Shown: one piece after another, positions 1 through 12,900 of the stretch
How positions within the stretch are numbered: position 1 is the first letter of the stretch
Layout of the letters: each line of letters starts with the position of its first letter
Origin: Norana najaformis
Taxonomy: Eukaryota > Annelida > Clitellata > Crassiclitellata > Hormogastridae
Length of the DNA: 64,000 nucleotides
Direction: 5' to 3'
Assembly: GCA_964023275.1 (NCBI GenBank)
Contig: OZ029921.1
Coordinates: forward strand, 13,707,806 to 13,771,805
The notes under the pieces: generated by a model
What the model was told of the DNA's origin: nothing
The model's input: the letters and a program-made list of their open reading frames with translations, nothing else
Database searches by the model: none
Made by a program: the position numbers and the translations under genes

Positions 1-660
1 AAACATAAAACTGTTATGTGGAAACTGTGCACTCTCTTGACTAAAAGGTCACATGTGAGTGAGCCCCTTCTGATTTGTGAGGACAACTGCATAACCTGTC
101 ACTCTATACTCTTCATTCAGCCGTATCACCCAACACATAGCGTCTAGCTGTGACAACTCCCAGCCAATCTCTTCACTAATAAAGACTGCATGAACCCGTC
201 ATTCTACTATTCGACAGGCATAAACTTCTGTTAGGCAGCTAGGCTCATCCAAATAATTCAGGTGCTATGCATGCCATTAATTGACCATCTGATAGCTAAC
301 TTAATTAATTACTGTTGTCAATGGATTTGTTACCTGGGCACCTTCTACCATCTGGGTACCTGCTGACAGGCCTACTTCCTATATTCATTGCATTTATGTA
401 TACATACATACATACATCATCATCATCATGTATACATACATACATCATCATCAGACACCAGTTCTTTGACCTTGAAAGTGATAATGATTTACCTCCATTC
501 TTTCTGCACACATATATAAATATATGTAGTATATACATACAAAAAGAAGGGAGATCATTCCTATATATATGAAAATATGTATATATATGAATATACATGC
601 TTACAACACATAAATTCTTAGCACAGTTCATATGTGAGCATGTATGAATCCTAGTATATA
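1..660. other. Intron of the GSE1-like gene with simple repeats
   Basis: No coding segment is seen here. It holds a (CATA)n and (ATC)n simple-repeat patch at about 398-450 and scattered TATA-rich sequence at 515-600. Open frames across it are short and low-complexity. Confidence 0.6.
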
Positions 661-662
661 AC

Positions 663-971
663 CTTCAACATAATGGTAATATGATTCGATGATGGCCTCA
701 TGACCAGGCCAGTGAAATGCTGGTCCAGTGTCTGAGGAGGCCGTGTGCACAGCTGACGATGATGATGAAGAACCATCAGTAAGTTCTTTCGAAATCATCA
801 GTGATGAAGAACACCGGGTTGCAGACTTCGTATGCAACGATGCATCAGAAAGACATGGGCGACCAATGGCGATGTCTAACAATGTCCCTACTCCTCCTCT
901 TCCTCCATCAGCAGCTGAATGATTGCAGTGGTCTTGGCAGTTAGGTCCTGTGGTCGCCTGAAGGTCGGGTG
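663..971 (-). CDS. GSE1: GSE1-like exon 11 (WxGxEAIIESY motif)
   Basis: Codes for about residues 941-1043. After a serine-rich linker it contains FHWPGHEAIIESYYHYVE, equivalent to human KWQGIEAVFEAYQEHIEE, the start of the C-terminal coiled coil. The acceptor is GCATTTCAG, the donor AAG before GTTATA (phase 1). No continuation with coiled-coil character is visible between 1 and 660, so the remaining C-terminal exon or exons must lie beyond the left edge. Confidence 0.82.
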
Positions 972-3900
972 CTGAAATGCAATGCCTCATCATTAATCAC
1001 CTTCTTACAAAACATGCAGAAGTAGAACCACTGAACCTCTAAAGTCTGTTTCTGCATTTTCACTGGGTTGGTTCTGCAGTTGATAAAAAAGCTCCAGAAA
1101 ATACCGGATTGTTTTAAAACATTTGTTCAACTACTGATATATTTCAGAAGATGATTTCTTTTGGTGTTCCCTCATAGACAAGCCTAGATTTCCAGTACTC
1201 ATTTCTTCTAGTAAAGATCAGTATCAGCAGTCTGCAGAATGGCCCAGCCGAACAACCAAGCCAAGATCTGTTGATGCATCTATAAGTGAGTATACATGGG
1301 CACACAGTTCCTCAAGGTACATTGGGGTGCATATGGCTAAACAGTTGTAAATGAGTTAAATAACTGCTTACTTGTGATTCTCCTATGTAAGGGTAATAAA
1401 CACAATTCATCCCAATAAGTAAACAGCTACTTAGAGACCCACAGAGACAGTACTGATCAAAAACTCTGATGAGTCTGTTCTTGAAGTGGTGCTTTATAAA
1501 TGTCAGATTACAATTACAAAAACTGATGCATACAAATCAAACGCCAAGTAAGCAAGAGTTAGGACACACCGACCTAGCACCCGGCTCTTCTGGTGAGATC
1601 TACTGACATCAAAGGCAAATGGAGAGTCGACCAGAGCAGGTCTGCTGCTGTTGCAGCTGCTATCACTGTGCTGCAATTTATCATACACGTTTGAAGTTCG
1701 CAAGTGAGTTAGGAACTCTGTCTCCATCATCATCAGCTGTTGTTGCTTTTGCAAGTGCTCTCGCTCAGCATCACAGCCATCAACCCATTTAGTGCATCTT
1801 GGTGGTGTTGCAGAGTTACTTCTTTCCACAAGATGCCGATGATGTTTTGAAATCTGATGCAGTGGTGTAGCTTTGGCTGGCAGTGCTGGTGGCACTGGTA
1901 AATGTTCAAAATGACTGCTCAGCTGTTGCGACTCACCTAGGTATTCAAAAGACCAGAAATATTACTGCGGACAAGCAACTAAAAAAATCATTTTCTAACA
2001 GAATTCATGCTGCCAGGCAGTTCTGTTGGGCAGCTGTGCAGGCATAAAATTTCTGTGACATGTATCTCATTATTAGTTATTTACAATAGGAAAATTATAT
2101 ATTGTGAGCAAACTACTAGCAGAATTGTATTTGACACATGATCTTCAGTGACAATGTAATGTCACAGTCACAGATTGGCCTCTTTTCTATCTGAGCGCAC
2201 GCTCTGTGTGGTTTATGGCCCATCCCGCTCACCTTGGGTTCCTTCCTTGTTTGGATTGCCTCAGGGGTCAGTTTTGGGTCCCTTGCTTTATATATTATTT
2301 ACTGCTGACCTTGGCTCTTTGCTAGCTGCGTGCTCGGCTTCTAGCCAGTCCTATGCCGACGATGTGCAGGCCTACGTTCATTGTTCTGCTTCTGATGCCG
2401 CAGCTGCTGTTCGAGCTATGTGTCGTGCTTCTGACTCCCTTGTGGCTTGGATGTCTTCAAATCGATTGAGATTGAATCCTTCCAAGACTCAATATATTTG
2501 GTTGGGCACTAGGCAGCAACTGGCTAAAATCAATCTACCTGTACTACATTTAGAGTTTCCTCACATCACCTTCTCAGTCACTGTTTATGACCTTGGCATT
2601 GAGTTGGATCAGGAGCTCTCTTTTAAGGCTCAGGTACATCGTCTTTGTCGTAGTTGCTACTACCAGCTACGGCAACTTCGTGTTGTCTCACGTTCTCTCT
2701 CAGTCACCTCATCTAAGACTCTGGTTCATGCATTTGTCACTAGTCGGTTGGATTACTGCTCTTCTTTATATGTTGGACTCCCTGATGTACGGCTTTTGTG
2801 CCTGGAACGTGTGTTGCGGGCGGCTGCACGGCTTATTGGTGGCATCTCTAGGTTTGGTCATGTCTCTGATTTCATGCGAGATGAGTTGCACTGGCTTCCT
2901 ATGAGTCAGCGCATTCACTATAGGGTCATCGTCTCTGTTTGGAACTCCTTGTTGGGTATTGCCCCCTCTTACTTGAGGGAGCTTTGCCTACCTGTCCGGT
3001 CCAATTTGGGACGTGCTTCTCTTCGCTCCGCTGCTAGTTGTAATCTACTAGTACCTCGCACTCGCACCTCGACCATGCAGCGTCGTGCTTTCTCTGTTGC
3101 TGGCCCAACCCTCTGGAATGGACTTCCTGTTACTCTACGTCTTCTGCCCCGGGATTTTACTTCTATCTTCTATTCTTCTCTTAAGACTGTTCTCTTTCGC
3201 CGAGGTTGGTTTGGGAGCGCTTCTGAGTAGTTTTCTTGAAGGGGCACTATATAAGTGTTCTGTATAAATAAAATAAATAAATAAACAAGTATATATAAAC
3301 ATAGTCATAATCATAATCACGAATTTATATAGCGCCTCTTCCAAAGAAATGCCTTAGAAGCACTTCTGATCTCACACCATGCTCATATGTAATTATGTCT
3401 GTACATATGTATTAGAGCAGTAGTAAATATTTGTATTCATTTCGCTTTAGACCTGAATAGTGCTCCCAATAGTTTATTCGTATTCAACGAAAGTTTTCTA
3501 AATCCATATAGAAATAGTAAAAGCGCTATATAAATTTCATGCCTTCATTTGAGTTCTGCATTACTGATCTAAACTCTCCTGTCAACTTTTGGTTTGATAT
3601 TTTTCAGTAAATCGATATTAACTTTTTATATTTTCCTTAAACTGAACTTATGTAACCTTTAAAGTGTTCCAAAAAACATTGCATTTGGCCATCAATAGCG
3701 AAGTTCAGCATGGAAATAGTTTAGGTTAATCTGGACAAAACCAAATGTGCAAGTCATCAATTTTAAATAAATGGCTGGCAGGTTAGAGATGCCAGAATTC
3801 TGTTGGAAAAAACAGCTAGCAAAGCGCTGCAACACTTCCAAAGATGTATGGTTATAGCAGAGGCCATTTGCAAACTATGCTTGCAGTTACATATCTTTTG

Positions 3901-6900
3901 ACATTTATATAGCACCTCTCAAGCATCTCTGCTCTGAATGCCAAATTCTCAAGCCTATGTTTACTACAAATTCGTTAAAAGACAAGAAATATTTAAGGAC
4001 ATAAATTATGAACACAAAACTAAAAATCTGAAGCTTTAACCATATCATCGGTCAGCCACCAGTGCTCTATGAAACAGGTCAAATTCACTTTGTCATATCA
4101 TATAATCCAGCAACATTAATAGGTTAAAGTATTGCAAAAACAACCTGACAGATAGACATCTTACATTGTTCCGTTTGCAAATTAACAGATCGAAGCTGGA
4201 GAAGATGTAGAAGCAAATCTTTGTCAGTAGAACTGCTGCTCGTGTCAGCCTCATCCAATGCAGCACTGAACATTGAAGGATCACCAACACAGACTGGTTC
4301 TACAGCACTATCCAGCTGAATTGGACTCAAACTGGATTCACACATTTGACGACGCCTTCTTTGATGCTGCTTAAACTCTAGCTCTGTTAAAAATTCCAAG
4401 AAATTCTCAAACTCCATTACACAGTATCCACCAATATCTTCACCTACAAAGTTTGCTGCAATTCAGAATTTTAGTGTGAAACTAGTCAAAGCGTGGATGA
4501 CATGATGGGAGCAGTGTTACTCAAGCAAGTATTTCACTAAGACTTTGTAATGATCTTTAGCATGACAGAAGAAATTTTGGTAAATGGCCTCAAGAAGTTG
4601 GTGAAATCTGTTTAAATGCACACCATAGCAAGTATTTTAGTGCATTTTAGAAAACACTCTATACAAATACAAATTTATAGCTAGTGACTTCATGCAAATC
4701 AGATTTACTGTAAATGTGATCCAAAACTCTAGAGGTTTGAGCTGTCACATGCAATTAGAAAATTTAAAACTAACTGTGTAAAGCTGTTTGTTTATGCACT
4801 AGTACTATTTGGCTAAATATTAGCAGCTGTCAGCCCTGTTCAAGGTTGAATATGAATTCAAATATGAGTATTAATATAATGAATAGCAAAAAATGTGAAT
4901 TAGCAGTTGAAAATTTCATTAGGTCAATCTGGTGAATTATAGGAAAGAGTTGACTAGTTTACTCTCTTAGGAAATAACATAGCCAAGTTGTTTACCTTTA
5001 AAAGTGTCTGTGGTTACTAAACCAAAGATGCCAAGGAACTGAATCTTCTTCAGAGAATTCTCATCTGCCAGTGCTGGTCCAGATGTTATTAGCAGACACT
5101 TTGCCACTTCTTTGCAAGAGTTTTCCCACTTCTCTTCATCCATCTCATCATCGCTGTTGCCTCCTGCTTTTGCCTTCCTTGCTATCATTACATCCAGTTT
5201 ACTGACCAGTGGCTTCTGCTGAAGGCTGCCGGCTTTCCTTGCATCCAGTCCAACAGAGTCTTTCCTCATCTTGTCTGTCGAATGCAATGCGCTGTTTCCT
5301 GGCACACCACTACTTGACTTTCTCTTCACATAATTGTTTCCCGAATTTGTCAAGGCAGACTCCTGAGCCACGAGGTTTGAACGAGGTCTTACCTGACCTC
5401 GTTCCTGCTCTCCATTGCTGGAATCTAGATGTGCCACCTTGGTCAGTGCCAGATTCAGTGGCATTTCATCATTCAATTCTGTTGATCGCCTCTTGCTAGC
5501 AGTTGATGTCAGTGGCATCTTCCTCTCATTTGCCTTGGCCAGCAGTTGGTGCTGCTGCTGCTGATGATGGTGGGGCAGATGATGATTTTCATGCACCATC
5601 ACACTCTTGCCATCAGAACCAATTCTGGATGCATAATCCTTGCGTTCGTAAGGTACTTTGGCATTGCTCGAATGCCTGTCTCTCTGGGAAGTCAGAATGC
5701 CCAACTGCCTCTCTGATACCTCGTTTGTGTCATTTGCAGAGGCCTGATGCACCTGCTCAAATGGTCGGTGAAACTTCTGTTCGTATTGTCCTTTGAACTG
5801 TGGAGGCCTGATGACTGGGTTCATGACAGATGGCGCCTTTGGTAAGCTGGAAAGAGACAGCACTCTTTTATCTCGCACATCATCTGACTTTGAATGCAAC
5901 ATCTGATGTCTCTCTTTGGCCACTGCGTAATCCTACAAATAAAAATCTGCCATTGCTTATTATATTTTAGAGTCATTCACATCACACATATTTTGTACAT
6001 GATATATGGAATTCTGCAATGACATCACATGGCATGTACAGGTGTCAAAATTTTTGCAAAATAAGGCCAAGATATTCGAGTCCATTCTCAGTGGTACTCT
6101 ACAACTTGTCACTTCATCCCATAATTGCCCAACAAGACACACATGAGCCCTTATGGGCACTTATGCCTAATTCAAAGTTACCATTAGTTAAGCAGTCACC
6201 CTACCCACAAGACCCCAATATCTTTCAGCCCTATGATGCAGGTGACAGTGCAATAATTTCTGTTGACTCATAGAGACTAAAGAAATTTGGTATTCAATAC
6301 TCACCACTGATTGGTAACCGTTGCCTGCAACTTGATACTTCCCACCCCATGGCTTCATAGGTGATAGACAAATGCACATTATTAAGCCATGATCCTGTGA
6401 CTAATACAGCAATCAACTAAACGTAATCAACAGGCTCATTTGGCCTGGCTTCATTATGTGCATTCAGGGCCCAGGTGTCACCCTTCAGGGCACCCACTTC
6501 AGGGCCTAGCATCCACACAATGCACTAATATCATTCTCTGACATGGTGGCCGATTGGTTGAGCATTTGCCTTAAAATGCAAGGGTATGGGTTTGATCCTA
6601 CCCTAAGATGGTCGTGGTGCAAGTCCTTTATGTACAACTGCCATCGACTCATAACATGTAAAGGCATCACCTGGGGCAGCTCAAAGTTTCGATCTCTTCT
6701 TGTGGCAGCATGTCGCTGCTGCTGTTGCTGTATGGTGCTACTAGGAGACGACAGTGATTTTTGCAGATTCAGTGGCTCCACTGTAGTGGCACAAGATGCT
6801 CCACTCTGCAGCCGTGATGCGGTAAAATTGTACTCATTGTGACCAGCACTAAACTTGCTGAACATGGCATCTGCAACAATTGACACTGGACACAGTAATT

Positions 6901-9900
6901 ACTGTTATGAATATTGAAAAGACCGTTGTTAGTTACATCCAAACAACTCATTTACCATGGCCTCTCAATTAACCGAAAACTTCACCAAAATCAATCATGT
7001 GAGCAATGTTTCCTGATTAAAGAGCTTTATACAGTAAACACTGACCAACAACAAGTAATAAAAAGTAAATAAATGAATTGTAGTACTGAGTCCATGGCAT
7101 AAGTATCTGCATTTTACATAGTAAGTATCATCACTAAGCCTTGCCTCATAAAGATTAGCTGAGCAATGACCTCGATGGTTTGGTTGCCCAGCCTGTACTT
7201 TAGTTAAGTGTGTGCCTCCATTAAGAGATTCTACAGTTCCATCTCTATCAGGAAAGAAGTTTGATAACGCCATTTAATCCATGTCAAGTTGCATACCCTT
7301 GCATTTAACTTAAGTGTACACAACTGCACTGTACTGATAACATTATTGAGCATCTCTTACAGAAAAACTATACTCATGTATTGAAGTGATGGCCCCAGAT
7401 ACTCATATGAAAATGAAATCATTTCATTACTGTTACATGACCACTACGTTATAAGAACAGAGAAAATGTGAGAAACACAGCTTGCAATGGTGCAAACAAA
7501 TGACTACCATTTTAGCTCATCTGATGTTCATGCTTCAGTTTCTGCAAACAGGAGACGAGTCAAATGAAAGACGAACCTTGATGACGTTGTTCATGTCGGG
7601 CAGGGCTTCTTAGCGAAGTCGATCGTTTTTGCTGTTCGTTCTTGACAGCCTCTTTATCGAGGTGATGTCGACTGGCAGTACTGCTGCTGCTGTGCTCCTT
7701 TCGAGCATCATCAGACCGAGACTCTCTTCGTGCTTCATCACGATCATGACGCACCTTGTGGTGCTCAGACAATGATGCCTCTCTCTCAAACCTCTTGCAG
7801 GGATCTGGCTGCTCTTTGCGAGGGTCATATTCCTTCAACTCTTTCTCTCGTTCACTGGCAAAAGCAGACACAGTCGATGACCTGCACAGCACAGATTCTG
7901 ATTTAAACATATACAATGGCCCTGTGGCTGTCTCAGTATATCTACATGCATATACAAAAATATATTATTGTTATTATTATTAGTAGTAGTAGAAGTAGAA
8001 ATTTCTAATCATCTGTGCTCTTCCTCCAGCAGTGGAGCAGTTGCTACAGGCCCACAGACTGGAAAGTCCACAACTGAGGTGGTAGAACGTCTGTTTTCTT
8101 ACATCATTACCGGTAATTGTTCTTTCATTACTGGTGTTTTCTGGCTGATATAAAGACTGCAAAAGTAATACCTCTTTGTTAAACCTGAGGTAAAAAATAA
8201 CAATTTAAGACCAATTTCCATTCTTTCAAACTTTTCAAAATTCTTTGAGAAAATAATGTACAAAAGACTAATCGAATATTTTGCTAAAGAAAACACATCA
8301 ACACAACAATTTTGTTTTTTCTAATAGCATTCCACTTTATGGCATTACTTGAAATGCAGGCTAAAGTATCTAAGTCCATGGATAAAAATGAATTTGCCTT
8401 AGGAATCTGTTTTGATTTGTCCCAGGCTTTTGATACTGCGAACCATGACATCCTGTTGAGCAAAGTTGAGTAATGTGGCATTAGAGCAATGGTATAGCAG
8501 TGGTTGTCACATTATAATCTAAGCGATAGAGCTTCTAGTCATCTGAGTACTTGTCAAGACCAACTGTTTTACTCTGGCATTTACATGACTCTGTCTTGGC
8601 CCTTAGTGAACATTCATCCGTGCACCACATTCAGATTTACCGACTATGCGCACATAATAAGGGCTTTAAATAAATAAAACAAAGAAAGAAAGAAACTCCC
8701 TTAGGTGCTGTCAGCTAGCCCTAGTGAAAAAGCCTTCAGTTTGCAAGTTGAAGGTTATACTAGACAGATGACATTACAATTTAAAAGACCTATGCAAGGT
8801 TGCATGATAGAAGTGCAAGCAAAATAAATGGAATTGACAAAGAATTCAAGCAACTCAGACATATAAAATGAAGAAATGAAGAATGGAAGATCAAAAATGC
8901 ACAACTAGCAGAGACAGAATTTTAGATTGCACAGCTTGGACATAAAAGCACAAATTAAGCACAAAACAGCAAATTACTGTCAAGTGCGTGGCAAATTCAT
9001 TCAAAAAGCGAAGTATATGATGAGACATTTTCAGCTTACTTCAAGTTGTGTCTTTTTACATCTGTCAGATAGCCATGTTTCAGAATCTTGAGGGGTTCTT
9101 AGAAGGTGCTACATAAAAGCTCAGCTACAAACATACCAACATGGTATTGAGGCTGAATGATCTTCAGCAAACAACAAACCAATCTCTCCATATGCATTAG
9201 ATGGCTCCAAAAGAAACTGACAATCACATCAGTGTCTGCAGATCTGATTTGCAGACACAGAGGTGGGAGAGTAGCATAGCACTGACTGTCAGCCAAAATG
9301 CCACTACTGACAAGAGAAAGCGACATTGAACTGAAAATTCCATATAATTTCTTTTACTACAAGATTTGTCGACCAATGCTTCGATCGGAACAGGAGGATC
9401 TAAGTCTAAGTAAGACAAGATCAGGCCACAGCCTATTTCTGCCTGAAATAGGACAGAAACTGACTTGATTGGTGAAACATTAAATCACACAGAAAGGAAA
9501 TAACAAGCACTTTACCTGTCAATACCAAGCCAGCTAGGCCCAGTCATCTCTGGGTATTTGGACAGAAGAGACAAACTAGCCAGATTCTGGCAGTAATAAT
9601 CTCCTGGATAACGAAGGCCTGTCTGTAGGTTTGGGTACATTGCTGGATTTGGAAAAATTCCGAGATGCGGGTACTGAAGCAGGGATGCCTGTAGCAGCAT
9701 TTGCTGTTCAGCTGCCAGCAGTGAACTATCATACCTGATTTCAATATAAACAATAAATACCAATTTCCTTTAAAACAAGCTATTAAAAATTCATCAGGTT
9801 AGTTCAACACCAACAACCCTTGCAGGCATGTCGTTAAACACTGGAAATTACTAATAGTCAGGTTATTTTTGTGTGTACTTCTAAACCATGCCTACCTAAG

Positions 9901-12900
9901 CAAGCATGCAATTACAGCATAGAAATTCACATTAATGCCTATGACATTCAACCTTATGTACAGCTTCAGTTAAATAAGGTGACAGATGCTATCAAGAGAC
10001 TTCTCATTTGCATAGATAACAATTAATAATAATTAATAATATAATAATTAGCAACTTTTAATGCACTGGTGTCTAATGTACAAGAAATTAACCAATGGCG
10101 AATCAAAGCCAAGCCATAATCAGGTCAATAACCAGAAGGTCAGTCCACAAGACAGAGAGGCACCCTATGGTGGATAATCAATTTGAAAATCGTAAAAAAT
10201 CATAATCCACAGGAGAAGCCAGGTTGAATTTCCGTGGGTCAGAGAAACCAGAAATTAGGCCACAGTGGGTAAGCAAGTTGAAACAGATGAGTCTCAAGTT
10301 CAAACCTGAATGACATCAAAGAACTGATAGAACAAACAGTAATTGGCAGTGAATACCAAAGCCGTGGACCAGAATTCCAAAGCCGCGGACCGATAATACC
10401 ATTACTACACTCAATAATACTATGACCAGGCTCGCGGGGACTCACTAGACAAAAGAGCACTCATTTGCAGCAAGAATTTAATAGAAGAAAATAATGTATT
10501 CAAAGTAGACAGTAGAAAAATACGTTGGCTGCAGTCAGCGTCCGTCTTTTGTCGTATCTTATCCGAACCTCTGCTCTAGGAGTTCAGTTCAGACTAGACT
10601 GCCCAAATTACTTTTCTCGGCGCTTGTATAAGTTTCCTGTCCTCAGCCGTCTGCTATTTTGGCTGAGCTTCGGTTTACTCATTTCTGCCTGTTCCCTTAA
10701 TCTTATTCCTAAAATTCCCTTTTTTGGAAATATCGTTTACTTGGGCGTCATCTTCCCGCCTGTTGCCTACATAGGCCCTGCTAGTGCCGGGCTATCACTT
10801 CACCTGCGTGCCATCCTCTCGTAAGGCTGTCTTTTTGTTCATCCCTGTCTAGATTCATTTATACTAATAGCTTCCCTTATTAATAATACTAACAACTACT
10901 ACTCGCTATGACTGAGGTTGTTGCACTGTCATTATCATTGACTCTGTCTTGCTATCTGCATTTGTTCCTACACCTGTTGGTAAGTCTCTCTAGCTGTTTG
11001 CCTCTATGCTTGATTCCATCCCCTTGTCATGTGTTCATCCAACTCTCATTAGTTGACGATGCCGATGTCCTTTGAAATCGAGCCTTATCTTTTGGCTATC
11101 CATTGGACTTTCCTGCTCTATCCCCGCTGCCTTCGGGTGGGTCTTTATCTTGCTCGTGTCAGATATTAATGACTAGTTCTGGTGGCCAACATCTGGTCTC
11201 TGCCCATATACTATTGCCTGTACCACTACTTAATACTTTACCCAACCTTGTAGCTATATAACTTCTATTGAGCCTACATGTCCTCTGCCATAATACCATT
11301 ACTAATTCACAGTACTGTATCACTAATCCTTTAAACCACTAACCATTTTACTGTCCTCCTTTTTAACTCCTCTTTCACAAAGCATTTACAGTACATGACC
11401 AGTACTAGAAAGTTCCTAATCACATGAACAGTTAATGCTAACATTCTCCTTCACTGTGACTTATAGTCTCCTTTGTTGTGACTCACTGTTAAATGGTGAG
11501 CCGGCAAAGCAACGTAGCAATGCAGTAGTCTCATTATTTCACTAATAGGTTGCACTACTTCACTAATAGATTTTCATTAAAGCATTGACTGAAGTAGCTT
11601 ACAGATCCCAAGAAAAAGCTCATGATTTTAATTTATACCTGAACGGTTGATTTCCAAACATGCCTGCAGCAGCTGCAGCTGAGCTAGAACTATAGGCATT
11701 CTGGTAAGCCTTGTAAATGGAGTCGAAGGCTGCAAAATGAGAGTTTGACAGACTGGGATGGGCAACCCCAGCAGTTGCTGTTGGCATACCGTCGCTGCGG
11801 TACGGATGAAATGTGCCACCAACAACTGTACCCTCTGACTGCTGGCCAGCACCACCTCCACCACCATGTGACTCCATTGCCAGGCTGCTGCTGCTGCTTG
11901 CAGCAACAATTGAATGAGGAGTCAGCCTGACCAAATAAAAAATTGCAAGGACAATAATGATAGGCATAAGAAGGATTATGAGGAATAAAGGATGAAATGG
12001 AAGAAAACTATGTCTCCGAGCTCTACTTGATCATGAACTGACATTTGTACCACAGATCAATAAATTTGGTGCACGATGCTTCTACCATCTACGTCAGCTG
12101 TGTACTGTTTGGCGTATACTTATACTAAATGCTGCCAAGGTACTAGTCCATGCCTTCATCACGAGTTGCCTTGACTACTGTAACAGTGTCCTGTTTGGCG
12201 ATGTCACGTTACACCTTAAAAAGTCACAGCCTGTTCTCAATCCACTGCATGCCTAATCACCTGTAAGCAGAACAGCGACCACATCACTGAAATTCTACAT
12301 GATGAACTCCACTGGCTCTCCATTGGCTAGCAAATCAAGTACAAGAAGGGGTTCCTAGTCTACAACTGCCTTCACCTTCTAGCCCCAGAGAACCTCACAT
12401 GCCACTCTCTTCTCTCCATAACCAGCGTCACTTGTGCTCATGACGACCTTTACATTCCAGCAGCAAGAATCGGACGATACGGTTCTCAGAGTTTCGCAGT
12501 TGTTGGACCATCTGTCTGGAGTAGCCTACCACTTGGTATATCCATTACTACCACCAGTCAATAAATTGATTTAAGGTGGGACTTAAAACTGCAATGTTCC
12601 TGCAACCTTATCCACATGACTGAACAAGCCCATGACAGCCCAGGCTGTAAGGGCCATGAAATTAAAACGTCTAACAATAATTCGGTGAGGATCCACAGAC
12701 AATTTAGAACAGTGATTAATTAACTAAAATTAGCTTTAGCACTCAACTATTTAATTAGAATTAGTTGTTGAAGTCAGAAAACAAAACAACACAAAAATGT
12801 AGTCTACTAGTTTGGCATGCAATCTGTTAGACAAATATTTCAAATAATGACAATAACTCAAATTTCAAAAGTCTTTCACCCAATATTTGAAAATTTCCGC

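Noticed and set aside
4093-4164. Continuation of GSE1 exon 9 to the donor after TGTCAG
   Set aside because: That donor leaves phase 0, while the acceptor at 1937 needs phase 1; the GTAAGA donor at 4164 fits.
6995-7273. Minus-strand frame starting MALSNFFPDRDGTVESLN as an extra GSE1 exon
   Set aside because: Exons 6 and 7 already join in phase, and the frame lacks suitable splice sites on both sides.
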